From contig JAGYKL010000012.1 in assembly GCA_018401705.1 (NCBI GenBank), positions 1 to 64,000 of the forward strand: 64,000 nucleotides of DNA, read 5' to 3'. Position 1 is the first letter of the stretch; each line of letters opens with the position of its first letter. The notes under the pieces were generated by a model that saw only the letters and a list, made by a program, of their open reading frames with translations, made no database searches and was not told the origin of the DNA. The stretch is from Bacteroidia bacterium (lineage in GTDB: Bacteria > Bacteroidota > Bacteroidia > M30B66). The position numbers and the translations under genes are program-made. Of the stretch, positions 18,982 through 27,940 are shown one piece after another.

Positions 18982-21675
18982 ATGTACTCAAAACTAACAT
19001 CTTACCTGAATGGATATTTGTATTCGTTTATGGTAGTTTTTCTTTCTCTGCTTGCATTTCAAGCGGAAGCACAAAGCGACCTTACAATAACTTTTGTTGA
19101 TAGTGTTCAAACATCGTGTCAGGATGATGCGTCAGCAACAATTGCCGTTTCGGGAGGTCAGGCACCTTACACTGCTTATTGGATAATCTATAGTCAGACA
19201 ACGCCACCTGGACCAGGTACTGATGGTATTGATACTGTTGCTGTTGGATTAAGTGTAAGCGGTTTAGCTGCTGGGTATTATAGTATTGTCGTTGTTGACT
19301 CTTCAGAACCACAGGCACTGCAGGGATTTTCGGGGTTTTATGTTCAACCGGCATTCCAAACACAACAATCGGCAACTCCTGCAACATGTTCAAATGCAGA
19401 TGGTGTTTTAAGGATTAATATTTTTGGAGCCGATGGGCCTTTTAACATTGAATGGAGTAATGGTGAAATACGCAACGGTTTAGAAAATCCTTCTGATTCT
19501 ATCGTTAATATAGCAGCTGGAAGTTATTCTGTTCAAATTACTGATTTAGCAACAGGATGTTTTTCAAATGGTTCTCAATCGGGTACTCCAGGTTCAGGAC
19601 TTTTTGTTTGGGCCACATCACCAATTACAGCAACTTCTGCAGCTACACCATCTAATTGCTTCGATGGCACAGCCACTGTTACACCTGCAAATGGCACAGA
19701 GCCTTATACTTTTTTGTGGAACACCGAGCCGGCGCAACTTGGCGAAACAGCTTCAGGTCTAGCACCGGGAAATTATTCCTGCCTCATTACCGACTCTGAA
19801 GGCTGCACGCGAACACAGTTTGTGAATGTTCCGGCTGGACCAAATTATATTCAAGTTACATCTTCGGTTTCGGCCTCTCAATGCGGAGCTGCCGACGGTT
19901 CTATTAATGTAACCGTTACCGGTGGAGTTGGACCTTATTCTTTCAATTGGTCTAATGGCCAAACTACCGAAGATATCAGTGGGCTAACTCCTGGAGCATA
20001 TCAACTGCAAATCACCGACAATCAAGGCTGCCAAATTCAAGTTTATAAGTATGTTCAGAATAGCAGTCCTCTAAATGTGAATGCAAGTGGAAGTTTTTCT
20101 GGTTGTGCCCCTAATGGGGGAAGTGCATCTGTAGCTGTATCTGGAGGTTTAGCGCCTTATACTTACCAATGGAATAACGGTGAAACAACTAGTTCTGTCT
20201 CTACTCTTTCAAGTGGTTACTCATCTGTTTTTGTGGAAGATCAAAATGGATGTACTGGTTTTGATTATATCAACCTTCAGTTGGATGCATCCTGTTATGT
20301 GCACATAACAGGAAAAGTTTTTAATGATTTAAATGGCAATTGCATTCAGGATGCAGGGGAAGGTGGCTTACCAAATGTTTTGGTAAATGCAAGTCCGGGA
20401 TACCACTATGCTACAACAAATTCCTCTGGGAATTATCATATATCGGCAGAGCCTGGGCAGTATGATGTTCAAGTATATTCTCCGCAGAATTGGTCCTTAG
20501 TTTGTCCGGATTCTCCTCAGTCAATTTCTGTTGATGCTACCAATGCAGGAAGCAGTTATGGAGCAAACAACTTTTATCTTCAACCCGATTCTGTATTTAA
20601 CGACATTTCAGTTTATGTGTCAAGTGGACCTGTAAGACCTGGCTTTCCGGTGCATTGGTATGCAACTGTAAGAAATTTGGGAACAACCACCTTGTCCCCA
20701 ATTCTTGAATTTGAACATGACCCTTTGGCTACTTACACTGGTTCTAGTCCTGCAGTAACGTCTTATTCAGCAGCAGCAAATACAGCAAGCTGGCAAACTA
20801 GTCCAATTGCTCCACTATCAAATAGAACTTATTATTTATACTCAACTTTGAGCACGGGAGCAGTTTTAGGAGATTCTGTTAGAGCAACAGCTAATTTGAT
20901 TTTAAGCGATGCTGCATCAGACGTTAATCCTGATAATAATTCAGATTATTATGCTCGACTAATCACAGGTTCATATGATCCAAATGACAAGGCAGTATTG
21001 CCAAGAGGCTTAGGAGAAGAGGGCTATATTCTTTATGATGACACAACTTTTCATTATACAGTTAGGTTTCAGAATACAGGAACAGATACAGCATTTACCG
21101 TAGTAATTAGAGACACTTTAGATGCAGCTTTAGATGTTCCTAGCTTCAGGCTTGATCAAACTAGCCATGCAATGGAATATGATATCTCAGGACAAGGGGA
21201 AATCACCTTCACATTTAACAATATTTTATTACCTGATAGCTTTGTTAATGAACCAGCCAGCAACGGATTAGTAAGCTATTTCATTAACAGAAAACCAGAT
21301 CTTTCATTAGGTACTGAAATCAGAAATACAGCGGCTATTTATTTTGACTTTAACCTGCCCATATACACAAATACTACATTAAACACCTTGTTTGATCCAA
21401 CGGTAAGTATAAATGAAGTTGAAGATTTTGACTTTACATTAAAGCCCAATCCAGCAGTTTTGGGTAGTGTTGTTTCATTGCAAACTGTTAATGTTACTGA
21501 CCTAAGTTATTCTGTAAGCGATATTGCTGGAAGAATAATCGAACATAGGAATTTGGGTAAATTAAGTGCGGGTGATCATCAATGGAAAATTGAGGGATTA
21601 CAACCAGGGATTTATGTTGTTACAATGTATCGTGGCAATCAGAAACAAAGTAAACGTTTGATCATTGGTGAATAA
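18982..21675 (+). CDS. SprB-like repeat surface protein with T9SS type A sorting domain
   Basis: 897 residues. A signal peptide (to about residue 31, AEAQ) is followed by five SprB-type repeats to about residue 435, each with GGxxPYxxxWxNG and a GxYxxxxTDxxGC ending (GGVGPYSFNWSNGQTTEDIS and GLAPGNYSCLITDSEGC are good examples). Next is a CNA/SdrD-like module (ITGKVFNDLNGNCIQDAGE, about 440-520), then a C-terminal DUF7619-like domain (SYDPNDKAVLP, FHYTVRFQNTGTDTAF, IRNTAAIYFDFN), and last the type A sorting tail FTLKPNPA, VSDIAGRIIE, LQPGIYVVTMYRG. It is likely a secreted, surface-anchored adhesin. A hairpin terminator follows. Confidence 0.88.
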   Translation: MYSKLTSYLNGYLYSFMVVFLSLLAFQAEAQSDLTITFVDSVQTSCQDDASATIAVSGGQAPYTAYWIIYSQTTPPGPGTDGIDTVAVGLSVSGLAAGYYSIVVVDSSEPQALQGFSGFYVQPAFQTQQSATPATCSNADGVLRINIFGADGPFNIEWSNGEIRNGLENPSDSIVNIAAGSYSVQITDLATGCFSNGSQSGTPGSGLFVWATSPITATSAATPSNCFDGTATVTPANGTEPYTFLWNTEPAQLGETASGLAPGNYSCLITDSEGCTRTQFVNVPAGPNYIQVTSSVSASQCGAADGSINVTVTGGVGPYSFNWSNGQTTEDISGLTPGAYQLQITDNQGCQIQVYKYVQNSSPLNVNASGSFSGCAPNGGSASVAVSGGLAPYTYQWNNGETTSSVSTLSSGYSSVFVEDQNGCTGFDYINLQLDASCYVHITGKVFNDLNGNCIQDAGEGGLPNVLVNASPGYHYATTNSSGNYHISAEPGQYDVQVYSPQNWSLVCPDSPQSISVDATNAGSSYGANNFYLQPDSVFNDISVYVSSGPVRPGFPVHWYATVRNLGTTTLSPILEFEHDPLATYTGSSPAVTSYSAAANTASWQTSPIAPLSNRTYYLYSTLSTGAVLGDSVRATANLILSDAASDVNPDNNSDYYARLITGSYDPNDKAVLPRGLGEEGYILYDDTTFHYTVRFQNTGTDTAFTVVIRDTLDAALDVPSFRLDQTSHAMEYDISGQGEITFTFNNILLPDSFVNEPASNGLVSYFINRKPDLSLGTEIRNTAAIYFDFNLPIYTNTTLNTLFDPTVSINEVEDFDFTLKPNPAVLGSVVSLQTVNVTDLSYSVSDIAGRIIEHRNLGKLSAGDHQWKIEGLQPGIYVVTMYRGNQKQSKRLIIGE
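19110..20280 (+). repeat. Five SprB-like protein repeats
   Basis: Five diverged repeats of about 70-85 codons, each ending near a Gly-Cys pair after a D-rich turn. Repeats four and five are the best conserved (GGVGPYSFNWSNGQTTEDI against GGLAPYTYQWNNGETTSSV). In Flavobacterium johnsoniae, SprB repeats are part of a mobile gliding adhesin. Confidence 0.7.
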
Positions 21676-21693
21676 TTTTAAAATCAAAATAGA

Positions 21694-21728
21694 TGGGGCA
21701 TTTGGTTTTACTAAATGCCCCAATGTTT
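21694..21728 (+). terminator. Rho-independent-type hairpin after the SprB-like gene
   Basis: A 10-base-pair stem, TGGGGCATTT with AAATGCCCCA, around a nine-base loop, followed by a short T-rich stretch (TGTTTTTC). It lies 19 bases after the stop of the surface protein gene. Confidence 0.75.
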
Positions 21729-21784
21729 TTCAACCAATTTGAGTCTCTTTCGTTATAATTAAATCGATTTCCAAAAGGGAATTG

Positions 21785-21792
21785 TAATTTTG
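21785..21792 (+). promoter_or_regulatory. Bacteroidota -7 box directly before the start codon
   Basis: TAATTTTG matches TAnnTTTG. The ATG of the next gene begins at 21800, eight bases after the box, so a transcript started here would be leaderless or nearly so. No TTG was found at the ideal distance. Confidence 0.45.
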
Positions 21793-21799
21793 CCCGCGA

Positions 21800-23002
21800 A
21801 TGTTTGAGAATAGCAGTTTTGTAGAAGTAGAGGAGCTCAGAATTAAGTTTGGTTCAGATAAGGATTTAGATATTTCTAAACATGAATTTATTTATGGATC
21901 GGAGAACTATCTTGAAGCGCTTATTCAAGGTAGTGGGAAGAAGGGGAATTTTCTAAAGCCAGAAATATTTCTTGGTGAAAAGCTAATAGCTTGGGGCTGT
22001 TTTCAAGAATTAGTGCTTTACCGCGAAGATTTAAATGAATTGGGAAGACTTTTTGCATCCGACAGTAAGTTTTCTCTTAGGTTGGAATCACTTTTCAAGC
22101 TTCTTGTTCATATTGGCAATGGACGTAAAGGCATCCGGATTCTAATTGCTGGTAATGCTCAAGTTAGCGGACCATATGGTGTTTTCTTTAAGTCTGATGT
22201 AAACGAAGAAATGCAAGCAAAAGTTTGGTCTCAAGTTCTAAGAACCTGCGATGCTCTAAAAGGTCCATATTCAATTATTCTCGCCAAAGAATTCAAGGAG
22301 AGTCAATCTTTAATCTTTCAAAGCTTAAAGAAAATAGGGTATAGACAAATTCAATCTTTGCCGATAATGACAATGAATATAGATCAGCATTGGACTGATT
22401 TTGAACATTATTTAACTTCAATGTCTTCGAAATACCGAATAAGAACCAAGGCTGCTCGTAAGAAAGGTAAAAAAGTAAAGAGAGTGATTTGGGGTGTTGA
22501 AGAAATAAAAGCCAATAAGAATGAAATTTATGCTCTTTATGAAAATGTATATGAAAAAGCAAGGTTCAGGTTGTATAAAATGGAGGCCGAGTATTTTATT
22601 GCATTAAAGGAGAATTTGGGGGACTCAATGATTTTTCAGGCATACTTGATTGATGAAAAGTTAATAGGATTTAGCACTTTGGTTTTACATGAATCGCATG
22701 CTGATGCACATTTAATTGGGCTTGACTATGAAGCAAATAGACAGTACTCTCTTTATCAGAATGTATTATATGACTACGTAGAAGCTGCTATTAGCAAAGG
22801 GATTCAGAAGATTGATTTCGGAAGGACAGCAATGGAAATTAAAAGCACCGTAGGTGCTGTTCCTGAAGAGATGAGAGTTATGGTGAAGATTAGAAATACC
22901 TTGCTAGATGGTGTTACCTGCATCTTAATGGAAAATGCTTCTCCAAGAAAATGGGTTCAAAGACATCCTTTTAAAGAGGATAATATTGCTGAATTGGATT
23001 GA
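21800..23002 (+). CDS. GNAT/FemAB-fold protein, likely acyl- or aminoacyltransferase
   Basis: 400 residues, no signal peptide or membrane segment. The second half (about 195-390) carries a GNAT-like core: YLTSMSSKYRIRTKAARKKG (a basic helix seen in FemAB-like and DUF482-type proteins), YENVYEKARFRLYKM, MIFQAYLIDEKLIGFSTLVL, ADAHLIGLDYEANRQYSLYQ, VLYDYVEAAISKGIQKIDFG. The beta-alpha order and the substrate-loop YSLYQNVLYDYVEAA agree with peptidyl-transfer or acyl-transfer enzymes of this superfamily. The N-terminal half is not recognised. Substrate unknown; cytoplasmic. The response-regulator gene follows on the same strand about 50 bases downstream. Confidence 0.65.
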   Translation: MFENSSFVEVEELRIKFGSDKDLDISKHEFIYGSENYLEALIQGSGKKGNFLKPEIFLGEKLIAWGCFQELVLYREDLNELGRLFASDSKFSLRLESLFKLLVHIGNGRKGIRILIAGNAQVSGPYGVFFKSDVNEEMQAKVWSQVLRTCDALKGPYSIILAKEFKESQSLIFQSLKKIGYRQIQSLPIMTMNIDQHWTDFEHYLTSMSSKYRIRTKAARKKGKKVKRVIWGVEEIKANKNEIYALYENVYEKARFRLYKMEAEYFIALKENLGDSMIFQAYLIDEKLIGFSTLVLHESHADAHLIGLDYEANRQYSLYQNVLYDYVEAAISKGIQKIDFGRTAMEIKSTVGAVPEEMRVMVKIRNTLLDGVTCILMENASPRKWVQRHPFKEDNIAELD

Positions 23003-23054
23003 TTTGCTATATTTAAGGCTGATTTAGTATTCGATAAGTGAAATAATTCTCTGA

Positions 23055-23762
23055 GTGAGATTGTTTGATTTGCATCAGTCTATGGATAGTTATAATGTTT
23101 CTACAGAAAAGAAGTCACTTACTGCATTAATTGCTGATAGAATATCTCTTTTTAGCAGTGGGCTTCAGCATATGTTAATGGCTGAAGGTGGATTTGAAAG
23201 AATAGATGTTGCTGACACGAAAAGAGAATTATTGCAATATATTTCAGCGTTTACGTACGATGTTGTGATAATTGATACCTCGCTTGAGAATAGCGATGGA
23301 GTTGAGCTTTTGAGGCAGATTCGTATTCGAAAACTAGATCAAAAAGTGCTTTTTATTGGAGATTGGAAAAATGAGCTTTTTCTTCAGCAGTGTTTAATGA
23401 TAGGCATACAAGGTTATGTTTATAAGAATATAAGTTTGAAGGAGCTCTATAGAGCAATAAAATCTATTTCGGCAGGTAATGAATTTTTTACCAGAGAAAT
23501 ATCAAGTCGAGTTATTAAAATTGCTGCAAAACCTGGTTTGATTCAAAGCCTCGTTAATGATAAGCTAACTGAAAGAGAATTAGAAGTTCTAAAACGAGTA
23601 ACCAAGCAATATTCTAATATAGAAATTGCGAATGACTTAAATATCAGCCTGTCAATGGTGAAAAAGTATAAAGCAAGCCTCCTTGTAAAAACGAAAAGTA
23701 AAAATTCAGTGGGGCTTGCCCTATTTGCTGTAAAAACAGGCCTTTTGAACCCATCAGTTTAA
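23055..23762 (+). CDS. NarL/LuxR-type response regulator
   Basis: 235 residues if started at GTG 23055, or 226 from ATG 23082. Receiver domain about 22-150: phospho-acceptor Asp in VVIIDTSLENSDGVELL (residue about 74) and the conserved Lys in GYVYKN (about 124). The acidic pocket near the N-terminus is IADR, so one of the usual two acids appears missing. The DNA-binding domain covers about 170-232: LTERELEVLKRVTKQYSN, IEIANDLNISLSMVKKYKAS. It would act as a transcription factor controlled by a histidine kinase, none of which is encoded nearby, so it is probably an orphan. Confidence 0.85.
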   Translation: MRLFDLHQSMDSYNVSTEKKSLTALIADRISLFSSGLQHMLMAEGGFERIDVADTKRELLQYISAFTYDVVIIDTSLENSDGVELLRQIRIRKLDQKVLFIGDWKNELFLQQCLMIGIQGYVYKNISLKELYRAIKSISAGNEFFTREISSRVIKIAAKPGLIQSLVNDKLTERELEVLKRVTKQYSNIEIANDLNISLSMVKKYKASLLVKTKSKNSVGLALFAVKTGLLNPSV

Positions 23763-23999
23763 GATTTAGCTGCGTAGCTTGTTAATAATTGGTTGATAAA
23801 TTCCTCCAAATGTTAAAGCTCATTAAAACGACTGTACTTTAGTTACCATTATTTGTATACTAAAAGACACTTGTTTAGTATTACAAAAGTGAGCATTTTT
23901 GAGATGTTGGTATTTAGATCAATTATTATATCATTATTATTAAGTTAGTTATTATTTGTACCTGGGGTTTATTTTTTGTACAGTTTGCCAATTGGAATC
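23763..23999. other. Intergenic stretch without recognisable genes
   Basis: AT-rich sequence between the regulator gene and the FolE gene. It lacks an open frame of note and a clear promoter. A hairpin closes it at the right side (24000-24037). Confidence 0.5.
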
Positions 24000-24041
24000 G
24001 AAATTCCCCGATCTAAATCTTTAGGTTGGGGAATTTCTTTT
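24000..24041 (+). terminator. Strong hairpin between response regulator and folE
   Basis: A perfect 10-base-pair stem, GAAATTCCCC and GGGGAATTTC, with an 18-base loop. A short T-run follows on the plus strand only (TTCTTTT), so it best fits termination of plus-strand transcripts. It sits just past the folE stop, so it may also shape the 3' end of the folE mRNA. Confidence 0.5.
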
Positions 24042-24663
24042 AATGCAGCTTAGAGCCAATTAAGCTAATGAACTCGGCTCTGGTTTTTTCCTTTAAAAAT
24101 TCACCGGTAAATGCTGAAGTGGTTGTTACAGAGTTTTGCTTTTGAATCCCTCTCATTTGCATGCATAAATGGGATGCTTCAATAACAACTGCAACACCAA
24201 TTGGCTGAAGAGTACTTTCTATGCAATCTCTTATTTGAGTTGTAAGTCTTTCCTGCACCTGGAGTCGTCTTGCAAACGCATCTACAACTCTTGGTATTTT
24301 ACTTAATCCTACAATTTTCCCGTTAGGGATATATGCCACATGGGCTTTACCGAAGAAAGGAAGCAAATGGTGTTCGCAAAGACTGTAAAGCTCAATGTCT
24401 TTAACAATAACCATTTGACGGTATTCTTCTGAAAACATAGCTGATTTAATAATATCCGATGGATTTAAATCATAACCATGTGTTAGAAACTGCATAGCTT
24501 TAGCAACTCTTTCGGGCGTTTTAATCAGACCTTCTCTTTCTGGGTCCTCACCCAGTTTGTTGAGTATGTCGGTATAATGCTCCGCCATCTCGCTAATTTT
24601 CTCAGTATTGTATCGGTCTATCTTTTTATAGCCCTCCTCATGAAAATCTGTCTCATCAATCAT
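24040..24663 (-). CDS. folE: GTP cyclohydrolase I
   Basis: 207 residues. It converts GTP to 7,8-dihydroneopterin triphosphate, the first step of folate, biopterin and some deazapurine pathways. The zinc and active-site motifs are complete: [20 protein letters not shown] near 94-113 (Cys and His ligands), [20 protein letters not shown] near 118-137, and HLCMQMRGI with the third ligand near 166-174. The N-terminal 30 residues are variable. The gene lies 11 bases behind a 6-pyruvoyl-tetrahydropterin synthase-type gene in the same direction, so the two enzymes probably act in sequence on the same intermediate. Confidence 0.94.
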   Translation of the reverse strand: MIDETDFHEEGYKKIDRYNTEKISEMAEHYTDILNKLGEDPEREGLIKTPERVAKAMQFLTHGYDLNPSDIIKSAMFSEEYRQMVIVKDIELYSLCEHHLLPFFGKAHVAYIPNGKIVGLSKIPRVVDAFARRLQVQERLTTQIRDCIESTLQPIGVAVVIEASHLCMQMRGIQKQNSVTTTSAFTGEFLKEKTRAEFISLIGSKLH

Positions 24664-24674
24664 CCCCTTGGTTT

Positions 24675-25085
24675 TTATCCGTAGTATTCTACGTAATTAT
24701 TTTCAGTTTCAAATAACTTGATGGAATGCAATTCACAGTTATGTTGCTTAATGACATCAACTAGTTGCTCCCAAATTTTAATTGCTAAATTTTCTGTAGA
24801 AGGCATAACTCCTTTCATGAAATCAACATCTAGATTCAGGTTCTTATGATCTAGCTTTTCAACGACTAAGTCCTTGATTAAACTGCTTAATAACTTTAAA
24901 TCGATAACAAATCCTGTAAGTTCGTTGGGTTGCCCCTTTACAGTTACATGTAAGTTGAAATTGTGGCCATGCCAATTAACATTTGCACATTTTCCAAAAA
25001 CTTCTATGTTTTTTTCGTCTGACCATTCTGGTCTTGCCAGTTTATGGGCTGCATTGAAGTGTTCCTTCCTTGTGATATATATCAT
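24675..25085 (-). CDS. 6-pyruvoyl-tetrahydropterin synthase / 6-carboxy-tetrahydropterin synthase family
   Basis: 136 residues. Zinc ligands are in [10 protein letters not shown] (His14) and [11 protein letters not shown] (His39, His41). The likely catalytic Cys is Cys33 in [11 protein letters not shown], and LDHKNLN near 77-83 supplies the proton-relay His. The family uses dihydroneopterin triphosphate, the product of the next gene (folE), to make either 6-pyruvoyl-tetrahydropterin (biopterin) or 6-carboxy-tetrahydropterin (queuosine). No queC or queE gene lies in the window, so the choice cannot be made here. A 20-base perfect palindrome lies upstream. Confidence 0.88.
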   Translation of the reverse strand: MIYITRKEHFNAAHKLARPEWSDEKNIEVFGKCANVNWHGHNFNLHVTVKGQPNELTGFVIDLKLLSSLIKDLVVEKLDHKNLNLDVDFMKGVMPSTENLAIKIWEQLVDVIKQHNCELHSIKLFETENNYVEYYG

Positions 25086-25155
25086 TGCTCTTTAAATCGC
25101 TGCAAAGATAGTCAGACATTTTATGTTTTTGCAGCATAATTAAATTGGCAGTTTT

Positions 25156-25175
25156 ATCAATACAATTGTATTGAT
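25156..25175. promoter_or_regulatory. Perfect 20-base palindrome upstream of the PTPS-folE pair
   Basis: ATCAATACAATTGTATTGAT is perfectly self-complementary. It lies 71 bases before the start of the PTPS gene and 50 bases past the end of the glycosyltransferase gene, both on the minus strand. There is no T-run on either side, so an operator is more likely than a terminator. The regulator is unknown. Confidence 0.45.
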
Positions 25176-25224
25176 TTAACTTCTCTTTTCCCAGAGCTTG
25201 TAATCTGTCTTTGAATGCAATTAA

Positions 25225-26907
25225 TTATTCATTCTTTAATGAACGCTTCAAGAAAACGAAGCCATTCTTCTCATCAAGAAATTCAATACCTGCAATATTT
25301 AAGAATTTATCGGCATGAATATTTTTCACCACAAAATAAGCAGGCTTGTCTATTTGACCATGAATTAACCATTCGCGTAATGCATCAATATGGTATAATC
25401 CGTTTTCTGCTTTATTATTAAGCTTTTCAAGCTCTGATAAACCAGGTTTCTGGAAATAGAAATATTGAGCATAACTCTTAAAGCCAAGAGTCTCAACATA
25501 CACATCTTCTCCTTGATGCGATTTGTAAAAGTCAACAGCTGCCATTTGTGTATATCCTGCAATCCGCGAAGGAAAGCGTGCTAGAAATAGGCTTGTTGCA
25601 ATAACACAGCCTCCTATCATAAAGCTAAGCGTTGTTCTGTATGTGCCTTTTACTAAATAATATAAACCAATGAGGAAACTGGTAATCCAAATTGCACCAG
25701 GCAAATAATCGAAGATTGACCATTCTACATTTGCTTCCAAATTTCCAGCTGCAAACTCGTCTTTCAGTACAGACAAAATTAATTCCTTATGCATTCCAAT
25801 GTATGGAAGAGCCAGCATTGCAAGCCCTATAATTATTCCGGGAATGATTAATAATGAAGCTTGGAGTTTGGTCCATTTTTGTCTTCCTCGTAAGTACTCT
25901 TCAACACTCATTGCTGCAATAGCACTCAATGGCAAATATGCCATGGATGAATAATGAATGATTTTAGTTGTTACAATTGAGAAAAGAATCATAACTACCC
26001 AGAATAGAATCTTCATCCATAAGAGGAATTCAGGGTCTTCAACTCTAAATTGAGGTTTTCTAAAAAGCGCTTTTATTGCAAGCAGACTCATCGGGAAACA
26101 ACCAATGAGTACAACTACAAAGTGATAGTAAATTGGCTGCTTGTGGCCCGCATCGGGTGTTGAGAATAGTCTTATTTGATATTTAATAAATTCTTCAAGA
26201 AACCAAGGCCCGTTTTTAATTACTTCTGCCCCAAACCATAGTGAAGAAACAAAAAAGACACTTAAAGTTGTAAACAGGAGGTTTTTTAGACTGACGATTG
26301 GTTTAAACCTTCTGACTGCCCAGAAAATAACTGTAGTAAGTAAAGCTAAAAGCAACGCAACCGGGCCTTTAGTCAAAATTGCCAATCCAATAAAAATTCC
26401 CGCATACACAGAGTACTTACTGGCTGATCTTTCACCAAAAGACCTTACTGCATTTGAAATATTCCAAATTCCCGCAAAAATGAACGTGTTGAAAACGGGG
26501 TCAATGATGCCTGATTTGAAATAAACTAATGGTAAAAAACTGAAGCCCATCAGCACAGCCATAATGAATCCAAACCTTTCTGAACGCATTTTTTTGCCAA
26601 TCTCAAAAAGCATCAATAGGTTGATAATGCCGAAAATAGCATTCGGAAAACGAGCCGCGTATTCATTAATCCCAAAAAGTTTCATGCTGGCAGTCTGCAT
26701 CCAGAAAAATAATGGAGGCTTTTCCCAAAAGGGTTGAAAGTTAATCTGTACTCTAAAGTAATCGCCACTTAAAAGCATTTCGCGGGCTGATTCGGCAAAG
26801 TTTATTTCATCCCAGTCGAATAGGGGAGCTTCGCCCAGAAAAGGCAAGTAGATAGCAACTCCAACCAAAAAGAGAATCAGTCGATATTGGTTACTTATCG
26901 TTTTCAT
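25225..26907 (-). CDS. ArnT-like (GT39) lipid-linked-sugar glycosyltransferase
   Basis: 560 residues, with at least ten membrane helices and a large periplasmic C-terminal part. The N-terminal loop has the GT39/GT-C signature: LFDWDEINFAESAREML with the catalytic acidic DE near 32-37, and QPFWEKPPLFFWMQT near 58-72. Further motifs are YAARFPNAIFGI and TKIIHYSSMAYLPLSAI. The family transfers sugars from undecaprenyl phosphate to lipid A or other acceptors in the inner membrane. The start overlaps by 4 bases the stop of an upstream PAP2 phosphatase gene, so the pair is translationally coupled. Specific donor and acceptor unknown. Confidence 0.85.
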   Translation of the reverse strand: MKTISNQYRLILFLVGVAIYLPFLGEAPLFDWDEINFAESAREMLLSGDYFRVQINFQPFWEKPPLFFWMQTASMKLFGINEYAARFPNAIFGIINLLMLFEIGKKMRSERFGFIMAVLMGFSFLPLVYFKSGIIDPVFNTFIFAGIWNISNAVRSFGERSASKYSVYAGIFIGLAILTKGPVALLLALLTTVIFWAVRRFKPIVSLKNLLFTTLSVFFVSSLWFGAEVIKNGPWFLEEFIKYQIRLFSTPDAGHKQPIYYHFVVVLIGCFPMSLLAIKALFRKPQFRVEDPEFLLWMKILFWVVMILFSIVTTKIIHYSSMAYLPLSAIAAMSVEEYLRGRQKWTKLQASLLIIPGIIIGLAMLALPYIGMHKELILSVLKDEFAAGNLEANVEWSIFDYLPGAIWITSFLIGLYYLVKGTYRTTLSFMIGGCVIATSLFLARFPSRIAGYTQMAAVDFYKSHQGEDVYVETLGFKSYAQYFYFQKPGLSELEKLNNKAENGLYHIDALREWLIHGQIDKPAYFVVKNIHADKFLNIAGIEFLDEKNGFVFLKRSLKNE

Positions 26908-27572
26908 TTGGAGGGAAATAGTTTTAAAAGTCTTTCTCCTTGCAATTTATCTTTGTAATAAAGTTCAACTCCAATCTGCGTGAACAAGCCAATGCAGACT
27001 CCTATCAGCACATCAAAAGGAAAATGCTCAAACAGATAAATCCGTGTGTAAGCCACAGTAAACATAGCTATTGCAAGAATAACTTGAGTAGATGATTTCC
27101 TAAGTCTAAAAGCTAAAAACGCGAAAAGGCTGGCCGCTGATGCCGAGTGACCCGATGGGAAACTGTTTTTCATGTGAGGACTCAGATTCTCAGGAACTTC
27201 AAGTTCGTAATTTTGGTTTGCAAACCATTGAACCGGCCTTGGTTCGTTTTTGTAGATTGTGTTTTTAATTGTTTGTACAATAATGCCACTCAGGGCAAAG
27301 CCAACTAATAGGATGATTGACAGTCGAGCTTTTTGGACAACTGTTAGAAGCACTACGATTATCAGAATAAAGCTGCCGTGGGCTATATTTGTAAGCATTG
27401 CCATTAAAGAGTCAGAAACTACGGTATGACTAGTTTGCAGTAAAAGGAAGCTTCCCTTTTTATCGAAAGACAGAATTACAATTAGCAAAGCCAGGCAAAC
27501 GATTGAAGCAGTAATCAAAAAAGCTTTTGGCAACCTAAGTTTTTTCATGCGTGGCAAAGGTATTGAATTCAT
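26904..27572 (-). CDS. PAP2-family membrane phosphatase
   Basis: 222 residues from ATG 27572 or 214 from ATG 27548 (MKKLRLPKAF). The three phosphatase motifs are present: KNTIYKNEPRP (motif 1), NSFPSGHSASAASLFAF (motif 2) and YTRIYLFEHFPFDVLIG (motif 3, with catalytic His and Asp). Five or six membrane helices. The family hydrolyses lipid phosphates such as undecaprenyl diphosphate or lipid A phosphates. Coupling to the ArnT-like gene suggests joint work on lipid-linked sugar or lipid A, for example removal of a lipid A phosphate before or after sugar transfer, but this is inference. Confidence 0.87.
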   Translation of the reverse strand: MNSIPLPRMKKLRLPKAFLITASIVCLALLIVILSFDKKGSFLLLQTSHTVVSDSLMAMLTNIAHGSFILIIVVLLTVVQKARLSIILLVGFALSGIIVQTIKNTIYKNEPRPVQWFANQNYELEVPENLSPHMKNSFPSGHSASAASLFAFLAFRLRKSSTQVILAIAMFTVAYTRIYLFEHFPFDVLIGVCIGLFTQIGVELYYKDKLQGERLLKLFPSK

Positions 27573-27676
27573 AGGTTTATAGTAGAAACTGAAAATGTTG
27601 AATAAAAAGTTAATATCTGAGTTTGTATGTTGTAAATCTCAAAGCGTAGCTTTTAGATATTGAAAAAAAATATTTT

Positions 27677-27883
27677 ATGACAGACACCGTACTTAACACC
27701 CTTGAGGATCAGCTAAAAGCGATGGTTTCATCGGGGCAAATTCGCTACAAACAGATGTTAAATGTGATTGGATCTGTTCCTGCTGAGACTCCGTTGAATA
27801 GCCTTACTGCCGAGCAAGTGGCAATGATCAATTACAAACTAGCTGCACCTGAAGAAGATGATTGTGAATTTTGTTCAGGTTAG
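27677..27883 (+). CDS. Small protein of unknown function with Cys-rich end
   Basis: 68 residues, start ATG 27677. It is mostly helical and acidic (NTLEDQLKAMVSSGQIRYKQ, LTAEQVAMINYKL), ending in an unusual cysteine tail PEEDDCEFCSG (CxxC). No signal peptide or membrane segment. I do not recognise a family. It is plausible as a gene because of its coherent composition and its position in a gap between the divergent PAP2 gene and the tRNA. The CxxC could bind metal or take part in redox. Confidence 0.55.
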   Translation: MTDTVLNTLEDQLKAMVSSGQIRYKQMLNVIGSVPAETPLNSLTAEQVAMINYKLAAPEEDDCEFCSG

Positions 27884-27899
27884 ATTTTTAATATTCCTC

Positions 27900-27929
27900 T
27901 TGCGCGAAATTCCATTTAGATTATATTTG
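27900..27929 (+). promoter_or_regulatory. Bacteroidota promoter of the tRNA gene
   Basis: TTG at 27900-27902, a 19-base spacer and TATATTTG at 27922-27929 match the -33/-7 consensus exactly. The tRNA starts 12 bases after the -7 box. Confidence 0.8.
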
Positions 27930-27940
27930 CACCCCCATTT

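Noticed and set aside
19082-19393. 103-codon minus-strand open frame
   Set aside because: Glutamine- and leucine-rich composition typical of the antisense of the repeat-coding surface protein.
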